NCBI GenBank assembly: GCA_963762165.1
Contig: CAVXJN010000003.1
Span: 124,001 to 188,000 of the forward strand
Source of the DNA: CAVXJN01 sp963762165
GTDB taxonomy: Bacteria; Pseudomonadota; Gammaproteobacteria; JASBUN01
Reading direction: 5' to 3'
Length of the DNA stretch: 64,000 nt
Shown here: positions 9,749 to 18,110 of the stretch, in pieces
Position numbering within the stretch: position 1 is the stretch's first letter
Layout: each line of letters starts with the position of its first letter
Program-made: the position numbers and the translations under genes
The notes under the pieces: model-generated
What the model was told of the DNA's origin: nothing
Databases searched by the model: none
Seen by the model: the letters and a program-made list of their open reading frames with translations, nothing else

Positions 9749-9773
9749 GCCGGACGCAAGTCCGGCTTTTTTT
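9749..9773 (+). terminator. Rho-independent terminator after the HU gene
   Basis: A 7-bp perfect GC stem (GCCGGAC/GTCCGGC) with a GCAA loop followed by seven T residues, starting 26 bases after the HU stop. A run of four A on the other flank gives weak bidirectional character toward the convergent terB-like gene. Confidence 0.93.
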
Positions 9774-9796
9774 GGCTACCGCATACTCGAACGACA

Positions 9797-10258
9797 CTAC
9801 TCGCCGCTCAGCGCCTTGAATTTGGCGTGCGTGAAGTCCGCGTGGGGCACGTGCAGTAAGTCCGAAATTCGCCAAACCAGGTGCTTTTCGTACTTGTCCA
9901 GGTGGCCGTCGGCGGCGCCGACCCGCCACATCAGCTCGACGATCTGCTTTTTCTGCGCCGCTGAAAAGCGCTCGTCCACCAGACGTGTGAATTGATAGAG
10001 CGACGTCGAGTGCTCGACTTCCGCCTCCGCCAAGCGCAGCAACTCCGTAACCTGCTGGTCGTCCAACTCAAACACTTGATGGATCGCAGCGGCGACTTCG
10101 TCGCGCTCTTCTGGCGTGACCTCGGTATCGGCGCGGCTGATCTCCATCAGCAGCGCAGCGGTCGCCAGACGCAGCGCCTGCTCATTCTGCGCCGGATCCG
10201 CGCTCGCGGACTGTTTATCGATCGCGGCATCGAAGAATTCTCGGATTCGTGACATCAT
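9797..10258 (-). CDS. TerB-like tellurite resistance family protein
   Basis: A protein of about 153 residues containing the all-helical TerB/DjlA-like domain. The hallmark acidic segment LMEISRADTEVTPEERDEVAAAI lies in the first half, and a second related segment (MWRVGAADGHLDKYEKHLVWRISDLLHV) lies in the second. TerB domains bind metal and act at the membrane in stress-response complexes. No other ter gene is close, so a tellurite role is not implied. The start is one of two adjacent ATG codons (10258 or 10255). A longer in-frame start at 10318 adds a tail unlike the family. Confidence 0.85.
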   Translation of the reverse strand: MMSRIREFFDAAIDKQSASADPAQNEQALRLATAALLMEISRADTEVTPEERDEVAAAIHQVFELDDQQVTELLRLAEAEVEHSTSLYQFTRLVDERFSAAQKKQIVELMWRVGAADGHLDKYEKHLVWRISDLLHVPHADFTHAKFKALSGE

Positions 10259-10676
10259 GGCTCTGGTTCTCGGGAAAGGTCTGTGTAACAAAATAGAGAC
10301 TTGGGGACCGCGATACAACCGCGCAGACGCAACGGTAACAAGCTGTCACCGGCATGCCGCTTTTCCGATGGCGGCGGCGGCCTGATCATTCGCAGGAACA
10401 GCGCGACCTCTTCGTTCAAACACCGGGCGAGTAGTACGCTCCGCAAGCTGTCCGAACAGACTGGAGCGCTCGCGTTTCTAGAGGGCTTTCGACGACCGGA
10501 ATCGGCACCCGCGGCCGCACCAATGCTCGCGATCCGCCAGATTCGGTGTACGCGCCCGATAACCGCCGCAATTGCGCCCGTGTATCCGATGGCGGCTGTG
10601 GTGAGAGTGGACCTGGGCAGAAAACGCGGCGTCAGTGCGGCCCGCGGCGATCGCAACGGGCCCGCAAGTCGACCTC
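10259..10676. other. Intergenic stretch without a supported gene
   Basis: About 418 bases between the TerB-like gene and the alpha/beta hydrolase gene. Open frames here are short, proline- and arginine-rich on either strand and lack family motifs or good ribosome sites. No strong hairpin, repeat or promoter could be picked out by eye. Confidence 0.5.
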
Positions 10677-11387
10677 CTAGGAGCTGCCACGCGCCAAACG
10701 CGTCGCAGGCTCTCGCAAGTGCTGCAACAACACATCACGCAAGAGATTCAGGCGCCGGTGAAAGAAATGATCGACCTCCGGTAGGGCAACAATCTCAGGT
10801 GTCGGCAGCAGCCCGCGCGCCCAGCGCAGAACGGCCTGCGCGGAAACCACCTCGTCGGCTTCGCCCTGCAACAGCAGCCAGGGGCACGCAGGTGTCTTCA
10901 ATGCGGCGAAATCGAAACTTTCAACCGGGGGCGCCACGGTAATCAGCCGTTGCACACCTCCCGCGGCCGCCTCCCGCAAGGCGACATACGAACCGAAGGA
11001 AAATCCGGCGAGCCAGAGTTCATCATCAACAGCCCGCGCGCGCACCCAGTCCAGTACCGCATGCAAGTCCCGCTGTTCGCCTCGGCCGTGCGCGTAATCC
11101 CCGGCACTGCCGCCGACACCGCGAAAATTGAAACGTACAGTGCGCAGACCCAGCTCGTTCAGGGTCCGGGCGAGGTAGTGCACGACTTTGTTCTGCATCG
11201 TGCCGCCGTGCAGTGGGTGAGGATGACAAATGACTGCGACCGCCGCTACCGGATCGCTGTCGGGACACGATATCAGTGCCTCGAGGGCGCCGCTGGGGCC
11301 CGGTATTTGAATGGCCTCTTCCGCACACGGGAAGACCTTGGCCTGTTCATCGAGACGTTTGTCGGCTGATGGTTGTGCCATGGTCAC
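10677..11387 (-). CDS. Alpha/beta hydrolase (dienelactone hydrolase-like)
   Basis: A 236-residue cytoplasmic alpha/beta hydrolase of a group common in Proteobacteria with no assigned substrate. Visible blocks are CHPHPLHGGTMQNKVV (oxyanion side), RFNFRGVGGSAGDY, the nucleophile elbow GFSFGSYVALR (Ser near residue 125), PWLLLQGEADEVV (catalytic Asp region) and LPEVDHFFHRR (His). The full triad is therefore present. It ends where a lipoprotein-like gene on the same strand lies 14 bases upstream, so the two may be co-transcribed. Confidence 0.87.
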   Translation of the reverse strand: MTMAQPSADKRLDEQAKVFPCAEEAIQIPGPSGALEALISCPDSDPVAAVAVICHPHPLHGGTMQNKVVHYLARTLNELGLRTVRFNFRGVGGSAGDYAHGRGEQRDLHAVLDWVRARAVDDELWLAGFSFGSYVALREAAAGGVQRLITVAPPVESFDFAALKTPACPWLLLQGEADEVVSAQAVLRWARGLLPTPEIVALPEVDHFFHRRLNLLRDVLLQHLREPATRLARGSS

Positions 11388-11401
11388 AAACCGGGCTGAA
11401 T

Positions 11402-11995
11402 CTATGGAGACTGCAGTCCGAGCGCTTGCACGAGCTTTGCATGCTGCGCGACATAGACTGCCCTAGTGTAGTTGCGATCTTTCAGCATGTCGGAGAGTTG
11501 GTTTCGAAGTGCGTTCGTGGCGCGCATCAGCTTGTGCACGTCCTCGGGAGAGCGCCCGTCGAGTATGGCGCCCAGGTCCTTGGCGAGCGCGTTGTGACGC
11601 GCCACCAGGCGGTCGTATTCGTTCACACTGGCGCGAAAGGCCCGTACCCGCCCTTGGGCCGCGTCGGGCAATTCCGCCCCTTCAATGCCGCCTGCCGCTT
11701 TTACCTCGGGAAAATCGTCCGCCAGCTCGCGCTGGGACGCTTCAAGTTGCGCCCGGGCGCGCTGCACCTCCTCGCGCAACTCGAACAGTGTCTGCAGACG
11801 CTTGGAAACGTCGTCGAGTCGCTCGATCAAATGCCGCACCGGCACTGCGTCCTGGGGATCGCCCTGTGGTCCCCGCGAACAACCGCCCACCAGGGCTGCG
11901 CACAGAATCGGCGACCAATATAAGCCGGATAGGAGACATAAGAAGATGAACTGATCAGGTAGGGGAAACCGCGATTGACCGCCATAGCATACCAT
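11402..11995 (-). CDS. Putative lipoprotein with a long coiled-coil region
   Basis: About 197 residues if started at the ATG at 11995. A hydrophobic N-terminal stretch leads to a lipobox-like LVGGC, followed by a helix-rich domain with heptads (HLIERLDDVSKRLQTLFELREEVQRARAQLE and beyond). It is probably anchored to a membrane facing the periplasm. No family was recognised. The start is uncertain: a longer in-frame start exists at 12037, and a non-ATG start nearer the hydrophobic stretch is possible. Confidence 0.55.
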   Translation of the reverse strand: MVCYGGQSRFPLPDQFIFLCLLSGLYWSPILCAALVGGCSRGPQGDPQDAVPVRHLIERLDDVSKRLQTLFELREEVQRARAQLEASQRELADDFPEVKAAGGIEGAELPDAAQGRVRAFRASVNEYDRLVARHNALAKDLGAILDGRSPEDVHKLMRATNALRNQLSDMLKDRNYTRAVYVAQHAKLVQALGLQSP

Positions 11996-12064
11996 TGCAC
12001 GGCAGCGAGCGCAGCCGCACAGGACCGCGGCGTACAACCCGGCTCCGCGCAGCTTAGGAGCTAT

Positions 12065-12307
12065 TCAGCGTTCGTGTTCGCGCTCGCAACTCACAGCCGG
12101 ACGGTTACGCTCGAGCCAATCGGTATAGCGCGCCAGATCCATCCAATCCCATTCATCCAATGCCAGTTTGATCACACTGCCGTCGAGATATTCGATCACC
12201 ACCCGCCGCACCATGCCCTGGACATACAACAGTGCACGTACTTTGATGAGTTGGCCGGTGACGTTGATGTAATAGAAGCCCGGTACCGGTTTCTGGCGCA
12301 CGGTCAT
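12065..12307 (-). CDS. Small conserved-looking protein of unknown function
   Basis: An 80-residue protein (begins MTVRQKPVPGFYYINVTGQLI, contains VIEYLDGSVIKLALDEWDWMDLARYTDWLERNR). It looks like a compact beta-sheet domain followed by an acidic, Trp-rich helix. No signal peptide or metal motif is present. It lies between the lipoprotein gene and nrdJb on the same strand. Codon use is in line with its neighbours, which supports a real gene, but no function can be given. Confidence 0.6.
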   Translation of the reverse strand: MTVRQKPVPGFYYINVTGQLIKVRALLYVQGMVRRVVIEYLDGSVIKLALDEWDWMDLARYTDWLERNRPAVSCEREHER

Positions 12308-12378
12308 GGCGAATCCCCCCTTAGCCGTGTCGTTATGGTTGCGGCCTGGCGGCCCGCGGTATTATCGAGACTGCGTCC

Positions 12379-13080
12379 TCAGCCGCACTTGGACTCGCCA
12401 CAATTCAGGCAGGTCATACAGCCATCCATCTGGATCATCGCCTTGGTGTGACATTTGCCGCACAATTGCGCGCCTTCAGGAAAGTCCCCGGCCTCCTCGC
12501 CCGCCGCGCTCTTGGTCAACGACTCGTATTGAGCACGCTTTTCGTTGACCAGTTTCTGCTGGTGCTCGTCCAAGCCGTCATCCTTGAGCAAACCGATCAT
12601 GCGCAAGTGACACTCGATGGCATCGCCGATTTCGGCCACCAGCGACGGCATGTATTTACCGCCCTTCTTGAAGTAACCGCCGCGGGGATCGAACACCGAG
12701 CGCAGTTCCTCCACCAGAAACGTAACGTCGCCACCCTTGCGGAATACTGCCGAAATAATCCGGGTCAAGGCGACGATCCATTGGAAATGGTCCATGTTCT
12801 TGGAGTTGATGAAAATCTCGAACGGCCGGCGCAACTCGTGCTCGGTACCCGGATTCAAGATGACGTCGTTGATGGTGACGTACAACGCGTGCTCGGAGAG
12901 CGGCGTCTTGATCTTGTACGTGGACCCCAACAACATGTCCGGGCGCTCGAGCTTTTCGGTCAAATGGACGACGTTGGACTCGGCGTCGGCCTGAGGCTCG
13001 GCCACGACCGGCGCAGGTGCCGCATCCTCTTCCTTGACTACAGCGTATTTGACGATCTTGTTGTGAATTTTGGTGGACAT
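12379..13080 (-). CDS. nrdJb: NrdJb, second polypeptide of split B12-dependent ribonucleotide reductase
   Basis: A 233-residue protein that supplies the C-terminal part of class II ribonucleotide reductase. It carries a TSCPD-type region (FEIFINSKNMDHFQWIVALTRIISAVFRKGGD) and a zinc-ribbon-like end with CGKCH and CMTCLNCGESKCG, whose cysteines include the pair expected to re-reduce the active site. The start at 13080 follows the preceding nrdJa stop by about 20 bases. Together with nrdJa it turns ribonucleotides into deoxyribonucleotides using adenosylcobalamin, without needing oxygen. That suits a denitrifier. Confidence 0.9.
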   Translation of the reverse strand: MSTKIHNKIVKYAVVKEEDAAPAPVVAEPQADAESNVVHLTEKLERPDMLLGSTYKIKTPLSEHALYVTINDVILNPGTEHELRRPFEIFINSKNMDHFQWIVALTRIISAVFRKGGDVTFLVEELRSVFDPRGGYFKKGGKYMPSLVAEIGDAIECHLRMIGLLKDDGLDEHQQKLVNEKRAQYESLTKSAAGEEAGDFPEGAQLCGKCHTKAMIQMDGCMTCLNCGESKCG

Positions 13081-13100
13081 CTTCTCGCTCCGCTGTCGCC

Positions 13101-15254
13101 TCAAAATTTGCCGTAATAGCCTTCTTTGAGCGCATCGTACAAATTGGCGGCGGTATGCATTTCGCCGTCGTATTCGACTTCCTCGTCACCCTTGAGCTCC
13201 ACCGTCGAACCGTCGTCGAGGGTAAAGCGGTACGTGGTGTTCTCCAAGTCCTTGCCCTTGACCAGCACGCCCTGGAAGGCTTCCGGATTGAAACGGAACG
13301 TGGTGCAGCCCTTCAGGCCCTGATGATAGGCATAGAGATAAATATCTTTGAAATCTTCGAACGGATACTCGGTTGGCACATTGGCGGTTTTGGAGATCGA
13401 GGAATCCACCCAGCGCTGGGCCGCCGCCTGAATGTCGACGTGTTCCTTAGGCGTAATATCCTCAGCGGTAATGAAATACTCGGGCAATTGCTGTTCCGGA
13501 TCATCACTCTCCGGCAGCGCCCTGGTATTGATCAGCTCGCGATAGGCCAGCAGTTCGAATGAATAAACATCCACTTTTTCCTTGGTCTTGCGACCTTCAC
13601 GAATCACATTGCGGAAATAGTGATGGGCGAAGCTCGGTTCAATGCCGTTACTGGCATTGTTGGCCAGGGACAATGAAATCGTGCCCGTCGGCGCGATCGA
13701 ACTGTGATGTGTGAACCGTGCCCCCGTTTCGGCAAGCTGGTTAACCAGTTCCGGCGCCACCTCCGCTACCCGTTGCATGTAACGGCTGTAACGCGCATGC
13801 AGGACCCGTCCCGGTATTCGATCGCCGACCTTGTAACCATCGCGTTTCATTTCCGGACGCTTGCGCAGCATTTCGGCATCCACTTCGAATTCCTGAGCCA
13901 TAATCGGCGCAGGCCCTTTCTCCTTGGCCAGTTCAAGGGCCTGTTCCCAACCGGCCAACGCCAGTTCCTTCGACACACGTTCGGTGAATTCCACCGAATC
14001 CGCAGAGCCGTATTTCATACGCAACATGGTCAGGGTCGAACCCAATCCCAAAAAGCCCATGCCGTGACGGCGCTTGCGCATGATCTCGTCGCGTTGCTCC
14101 GCCAACGGCAGGCCATTGATCTCCACCACGTTGTCGAGCATGCGTGTGAATACGGCTACCACCTGATGGAACTCTTCCCAATCGAAGCGAGCCTGTTCGG
14201 TAAAAGGATCACGCACGAATTTGGTTAAATTCACCGAGCCGAGCAGGCACGAGCCGTAGGGCGGCAGCGGCTGCTCGCCACAGGGATTGGTGGCGCGAAT
14301 GTTTTCGCAGAACCAGTTGTTGTTCATCTCGTTGACCTTGTCGATCAGGATGAACCCGGGCTCGGCGAAATCGTAGGTCGCAGTCATGATCATGTCCCAC
14401 AATCGTCGCGCGGGCACAGTGCGATACACTTTGCAGGCCACTAGGCCTTCGTCATTGCACAAATAATCGTTCTTGTACGGCCATTCGCGCCACACCACCT
14501 GTTCGGGGTCGTGCACGTCGATGGCGCCTTCTTCGGCCTCCTTGGCCTTGAGCGGAAAAGCGAGCTTCCAATCGGCATTGGTCTCGACCGCTTCCATGAA
14601 TTCCTGAGTGATCAGCAAGCTCAAATTGAATTGGCGCAGGCGCCCGTCTTCACGCTTGGCGCGAATGAAGTCCATCACGTCCGGATGACCGACCTCGAAC
14701 GTCGCCATCTGCGCGCCGCGCCGACCGCCGGCGGACGACACGGTGAAGCACATCTTGTCGTAGATATCCATGAACGACAGCGGACCCGAGGTATAGGCGC
14801 CGGCGCCGGACACGTAGCCGCCACGGGGCCGCAGTGTTGAAAATTCATAACCGATGCCGCAGCCGGCTTTGAGGGTCAAGCCCGCCTCGTGGACCTTCTG
14901 CAGAATGTCGTCCATGGAGTCCTGAACCGTCCCGGACACCGTGCAGTTGATGGTCGAGGTCGCGGGTTTGTGCTCCCAGGCACCGGCATTGGAGGTGATG
15001 CGGCCAGCCGGGATGGCGCCGCGGCGCAGTGCCCACAGGAATTCCTGGTACCAATGCTCGCGAACATCGCCCGGCGCTTCCACATCCGCCAGCGCCCGGG
15101 CGACGCGTTTATAGGTGTCGTCGACACTGGCGTCGATCTCGACGCCATCCTTGCTCTTCAATCGGTATTTCTTATCCCAAATGTCGACCGAAGTGGATTG
15201 AAACGGGATCTCGCTCACTTGGCCGGTGACAGCTCTCAGATGCGCTGGTTTCAT
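13101..15254 (-). CDS. nrdJa: NrdJa, catalytic polypeptide of B12-dependent ribonucleotide reductase
   Basis: A 717-residue class II reductase large chain. Visible blocks are the substrate-site region NPCGEQPLPPYGSCLLGSVNLTKF, RRHGMGFLGLGSTLTMLRMKYGS, the loop APTGTISLSLANNASNGIEPSF and VPTEYPFEDFKDIYLYAYHQGLKGCTTFR. The order matches the split NrdJa/NrdJb arrangement seen in Pseudomonas. It acts in the cytoplasm and needs adenosylcobalamin to generate a thiyl radical. Two NrdR-box-like palindromes lie upstream, so repression by NrdR is likely. Confidence 0.95.
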   Translation of the reverse strand: MKPAHLRAVTGQVSEIPFQSTSVDIWDKKYRLKSKDGVEIDASVDDTYKRVARALADVEAPGDVREHWYQEFLWALRRGAIPAGRITSNAGAWEHKPATSTINCTVSGTVQDSMDDILQKVHEAGLTLKAGCGIGYEFSTLRPRGGYVSGAGAYTSGPLSFMDIYDKMCFTVSSAGGRRGAQMATFEVGHPDVMDFIRAKREDGRLRQFNLSLLITQEFMEAVETNADWKLAFPLKAKEAEEGAIDVHDPEQVVWREWPYKNDYLCNDEGLVACKVYRTVPARRLWDMIMTATYDFAEPGFILIDKVNEMNNNWFCENIRATNPCGEQPLPPYGSCLLGSVNLTKFVRDPFTEQARFDWEEFHQVVAVFTRMLDNVVEINGLPLAEQRDEIMRKRRHGMGFLGLGSTLTMLRMKYGSADSVEFTERVSKELALAGWEQALELAKEKGPAPIMAQEFEVDAEMLRKRPEMKRDGYKVGDRIPGRVLHARYSRYMQRVAEVAPELVNQLAETGARFTHHSSIAPTGTISLSLANNASNGIEPSFAHHYFRNVIREGRKTKEKVDVYSFELLAYRELINTRALPESDDPEQQLPEYFITAEDITPKEHVDIQAAAQRWVDSSISKTANVPTEYPFEDFKDIYLYAYHQGLKGCTTFRFNPEAFQGVLVKGKDLENTTYRFTLDDGSTVELKGDEEVEYDGEMHTAANLYDALKEGYYGKF

Positions 15255-15368
15255 AATGAGAAGGGTCCCCTTTTGGGTGTTGTTGTGGTGGTGCTCGTCT
15301 CAACCCGGTGGCGTGACGCGCGCACACCGGGTTGGTGGTATCCGGGTGTGCGTTTTACTTGCCGGGAT

Positions 15369-15384
15369 ACACAAGATGTTGTGT
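15369..15384. promoter_or_regulatory. NrdR-box-like palindrome, nrdJ-proximal
   Basis: ACACAAGATGTTGTGT is a near-perfect 16-base palindrome matching the NrdR consensus (acaCwAtATaTwGtgt) at most positions. It lies 115 bases upstream of the nrdJa start. NrdR represses ribonucleotide reductase genes when dATP is high. Confidence 0.75.
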
Positions 15385-15535
15385 ATGAAGTGAGTAGAGT
15401 AGGCGCCTGTAAAAACCCTGTCAAGGGGCAGCGGACCTTGAAATTGATATATTTTTGTTCGTATTTTCAATTAGTTATGAATATTTTCCGGGAAATCATG
15501 TGCATACGTCATCTATGTCGACTACCGACCTGGCA

Positions 15536-15551
15536 CCACAATATATTGTGG
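15536..15551. promoter_or_regulatory. NrdR-box-like palindrome, distal
   Basis: CCACAATATATTGTGG is a perfect palindrome with the NrdR core CAATATATTG. Its centre is 167 bp from the other box. It is immediately followed by TTGACA, so it may also overlap a sigma70 -35 element reading toward hsp20. Confidence 0.75.
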
Positions 15552-15585
15552 TGTTGACAAAGCTGCGTGCAACTCCCTCTGAACT

Positions 15586-15613
15586 CTTGAAATGCGCTGA
15601 CGAGACTCCATCT
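15586..15613 (+). promoter_or_regulatory. Sigma32-like heat-shock promoter for the hsp20 operon
   Basis: CTTGAAA, a 13-base spacer, then CTCCATCT closely follow the heat-shock consensus (CTTGAA, 13-15 bases, CCCCATnT). It lies about 78 bases before the first hsp20 start, on the correct strand and ahead of genes expected to be heat-induced. Confidence 0.7.
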
Positions 15614-15690
15614 CACGGTAAACCGGGCCGCCTTGGCGGCGGCACTCGAACGGCAATTTCGATTGTTCCATTACGATGAGGATTCCGATC

Positions 15691-16143
15691 ATGGCTATCA
15701 CCCGATACGAACCTTGGAGTGCTTTTCAACAGCTCAGCGACGAGCTCAACCGCGTGTTCGACCAGCGCCCGACCCGCTACACCGACGAAGCCGGCAACGT
15801 AGTCGCCAGCGATTGGGTGCCTGCGGTGGATATACGCGAAGAAGACAATGCATTCGTGATCCACGCCGATATTCCGGGTGTCGACCCGGCCGACCTCGAC
15901 GTCCACATGGAAAAAGGCATGCTCAGCATCAGCGGCGAACGCAGCAAGCTCAGCAAGGAAGAACAGGACGGCTACAAACGCACTGAACGCGCACGGGGAA
16001 CGTTCCTGCGCCGCTTCAGCCTGCCGGACAGCACGGACGCGGAGCGCATTTCCGCCAAGTGCAAGAACGGCGTGCTGGAGGTGGTGATTCCCAAGCATGA
16101 GAAAATGCAGCCGCGCAAGATCACGGTTGAAGATCACGGCTAA
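15691..16143 (+). CDS. Hsp20 family small heat shock protein
   Basis: A 150-residue alpha-crystallin chaperone that holds unfolding proteins in the cytoplasm as an oligomer. The N-terminal arm reads ITRYEPWSAFQQLSDELNRVFD. The alpha-crystallin domain covers about residues 40-135 (WVPAVDIREEDNAFVIHADIPGV, then GTFLRRFSLPDSTDAERISAKCKNGVLEVVIPK). The C-terminal anchoring motif is replaced by QPRKITVE. The start at 15691 is chosen over 15676 because GATGAGG is at the right distance from it. It is first in an hsp20-hsp20-degQ operon. Confidence 0.95.
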   Translation: MAITRYEPWSAFQQLSDELNRVFDQRPTRYTDEAGNVVASDWVPAVDIREEDNAFVIHADIPGVDPADLDVHMEKGMLSISGERSKLSKEEQDGYKRTERARGTFLRRFSLPDSTDAERISAKCKNGVLEVVIPKHEKMQPRKITVEDHG

Positions 16144-16151
16144 TAACGGGC

Positions 16152-16189
16152 ATGCCCGACCGTCGTGCGTGGGCGCGCCGGTCGGGCAT
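16152..16189. terminator. Long hairpin between the two hsp20 genes
   Basis: Perfect 11-bp arms (ATGCCCGACCG/CGGTCGGGCAT) around a 16-base loop, directly after the first hsp20 stop. It lacks a T tract, so it more likely attenuates or stabilises the first message than ends transcription. Confidence 0.55.
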
Positions 16190-16230
16190 TTGGCGGTGCC
16201 GAGTACAGCGGCGAACAGGGGTGCCATCCG

Positions 16231-16734
16231 ATGAATACCTTAAACCAACTGCACCACGGCCTTGAACGGGCCCGGGAATACGTCAACGAGGGTTGGAATC
16301 AGCTGCGCCGCGGCGCGTCTCGCGCCCTGACCCGTTTTCATCGCCGGGAAGATCGCGACGGCTTGCAGACCGCCGACGAGCAAAGCCCCCAACGGGCCCC
16401 CGCCTGGGGATTGCTGGCGGCCGAAATGCGCGAATCTGACGACGAGATCGTCGTCCGCCTGGAAAGTCCGGGCATGGATCCGGAAAACTTCGATATCGAA
16501 GTCGTGGACGACCTGCTCTCGATCCGCGGCGAAAAGCGCTTTCAAGCCGATCGCAGCAGCGGTGACTTTCGCATCACGGAGTGCGCTTATGGCGCCTTCG
16601 AGAGAACCATGCCGCTGCCCGGACCGGTGGACAGTTCGCGTACACGCGCACAGTACCGACGCGGCGTCCTGCAAATCAATCTACCCAAAGCGGCTGGGGC
16701 CCGCAAACGCAAAATCACGGTGGCCGCCGGATGA
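16231..16734 (+). CDS. Second, divergent Hsp20-like protein
   Basis: A 167-residue protein with an alpha-crystallin domain in its second half (EMRESDDEIVVRLESPGMDPENFDIEVVDDLLSIRGEKRF, then YGAFERTMPLPGPVDSSRTRAQYRRGVLQINLPK). The first 65 residues are a basic, helical N-terminus unlike the first Hsp20. The ATG at 16231 fits better than an in-frame codon at 16165, which falls in the hairpin. Its stop overlaps the degQ start as ATGA, so chaperone and protease are translationally coupled, suggesting a triage unit for damaged proteins. Confidence 0.9.
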   Translation: MNTLNQLHHGLERAREYVNEGWNQLRRGASRALTRFHRREDRDGLQTADEQSPQRAPAWGLLAAEMRESDDEIVVRLESPGMDPENFDIEVVDDLLSIRGEKRFQADRSSGDFRITECAYGAFERTMPLPGPVDSSRTRAQYRRGVLQINLPKAAGARKRKITVAAG

Positions 16735-18110
16735 AACCGATGCCGCGAGCCGCCATAATCCTTTCTGCTTTTTTGATCGCCACCGGCGCAACCGTCCCGC
16801 CCGCCCTTGCCGCGCTTCCCGATCAGGTCGCCGGCACCCCGGTGCCTTCACTGGCGCCGATGCTGGAAAAAACGATTCCGGCGGTGGTCAACATCTCCGC
16901 CGAAGGACGGGTGTTGGTTCAGGACCCCTTTTTCGACGATCCGTTGTTCCGGCGTTTTTTCGGCGTACCGGATGAACCGCGTTCGCGCCGCACGAAAAGT
17001 CTGGGCTCCGGGGTAATTGTCGATGCCAAACACGGGTATGTGCTGACCAACAATCACGTCATCGCCAAAGCCGAAAGCATTCATGTACGTCTTCATGATG
17101 GACGCAACTTCGACGCGAAACTCGTTGGCACCGATCCCGACTCCGATGTTGCGGTATTGCGGATTCCCGCCACCAATCTCGCCCAACTGCCGTTCGCGGA
17201 TTCCGATCAACTGCGGGTCGGCGACTTCGTGGTGGCCATCGGCAGTCCTTTCGGGCTCGGCCAGACAGTGACGTCAGGCATCGTCAGTGCGCTGGGCCGC
17301 TCCGGTTTGGGCATCGAAGGCTACGAAGATTTCATTCAAACGGATGCTTCCATCAATCCGGGCAACTCGGGCGGTGCGCTGGTCAATTTGCGCGGTCAGC
17401 TGGTAGGCATCAACACCGCCATCCTGTCGCGCAGCGGCGGCAATATCGGCATCGGCTTCGCTATCCCGATCAACATGGTGTCAGCGGTGATGCAACAGCT
17501 GATCGAACACGGCGAAGTGCGCCGCGGCCGGCTGGGCGTATCCATGCAAGACCTGACACCGGAACTTGCGGACGCATTTCGGCTCGACCCCCGCAACGGC
17601 GGCGCCGTAGTTGCGCGCGTCGCACCGTCATCGCCAGCAGCGCAAGCGGGACTGCGCAGTGGCGACGTGATCATTGCGGTCGACGGACGCCACGTGCATA
17701 ACGCGGCCAGCATGCGCAATACCATCGGGCTGCTGCACATCGGCCAGAAGATCAAAATGGAAATCCTGCGCGACGGCCAGCGGCAAACATTGACCGCGAC
17801 CATTGCCAAGCCCCAGGTGACGCAATTGAACGCCGGCACTTTGAACCCGCGTCTGCAAGGCATCACGCTCGGCAACATCGACGAGGACTCGCCGTTGTAC
17901 GGCAAGATCGAGGGCGTAGTGGTGCTGGATACCAAACCCGGCAGTCCGGCCTGGCGTGCAGGGCTTCGGGACAATGACGTGATTGTGTCCGCCAACCGGG
18001 AGCGGATCACAAACCTCGACGATCTACGCCGCGCCCTCGACGGAGATTCCAGCGCCGTGCTGCTGAACATTCGTCGCGGCGATGGAGCACTGTTCCTACT
18101 GCTGAGGTAG
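16731..18110 (+). CDS. degQ: DegP/DegQ (Do) family periplasmic serine protease
   Basis: A 459-residue secreted protease. Signal peptide is about residues 1-28 (hydrophobic AAIILSAFLIATGATVPPALA). The trypsin-like domain has all three catalytic residues: His in LTNNHVIA, Asp in DPDSDVAVLRI, Ser in NPGNSGGALV. Two PDZ domains follow (about 265-355 and 370-455). It degrades or refolds misfolded envelope proteins. The start is fixed by the ATGA overlap with the second hsp20 gene; longer in-frame starts lie inside that gene. The symbol degQ is used for the general DegP/DegQ group. Confidence 0.94.
   Translation: MKPMPRAAIILSAFLIATGATVPPALAALPDQVAGTPVPSLAPMLEKTIPAVVNISAEGRVLVQDPFFDDPLFRRFFGVPDEPRSRRTKSLGSGVIVDAKHGYVLTNNHVIAKAESIHVRLHDGRNFDAKLVGTDPDSDVAVLRIPATNLAQLPFADSDQLRVGDFVVAIGSPFGLGQTVTSGIVSALGRSGLGIEGYEDFIQTDASINPGNSGGALVNLRGQLVGINTAILSRSGGNIGIGFAIPINMVSAVMQQLIEHGEVRRGRLGVSMQDLTPELADAFRLDPRNGGAVVARVAPSSPAAQAGLRSGDVIIAVDGRHVHNAASMRNTIGLLHIGQKIKMEILRDGQRQTLTATIAKPQVTQLNAGTLNPRLQGITLGNIDEDSPLYGKIEGVVVLDTKPGSPAWRAGLRDNDVIVSANRERITNLDDLRRALDGDSSAVLLNIRRGDGALFLLLR

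Larger units (their letters stand above)
15255..15690. other. Regulatory intergenic region between divergent nrdJa and hsp20
   Basis: About 436 bases, more AT-rich in its middle (15420-15490), between divergent genes. It holds two NrdR-box-like palindromes and a sigma32-like promoter, each listed separately. An inverted pair of pyrimidine/purine tracts (AAGGGTCCCCTT) lies just upstream of the nrdJa start. No cobalamin riboswitch box was recognised by eye. Confidence 0.6.

Noticed and set aside
10301..10942. A 213-codon plus-strand open frame
   Set aside because: Arg/Pro-rich, overlaps the alpha/beta hydrolase gene, with no motif and no ribosome site.
15255..15360. Possible cobalamin riboswitch ahead of the B12-dependent reductase genes
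   Set aside because: No recognisable B12 box or conserved core could be found by eye, and NrdR sites explain the regulation more simply.
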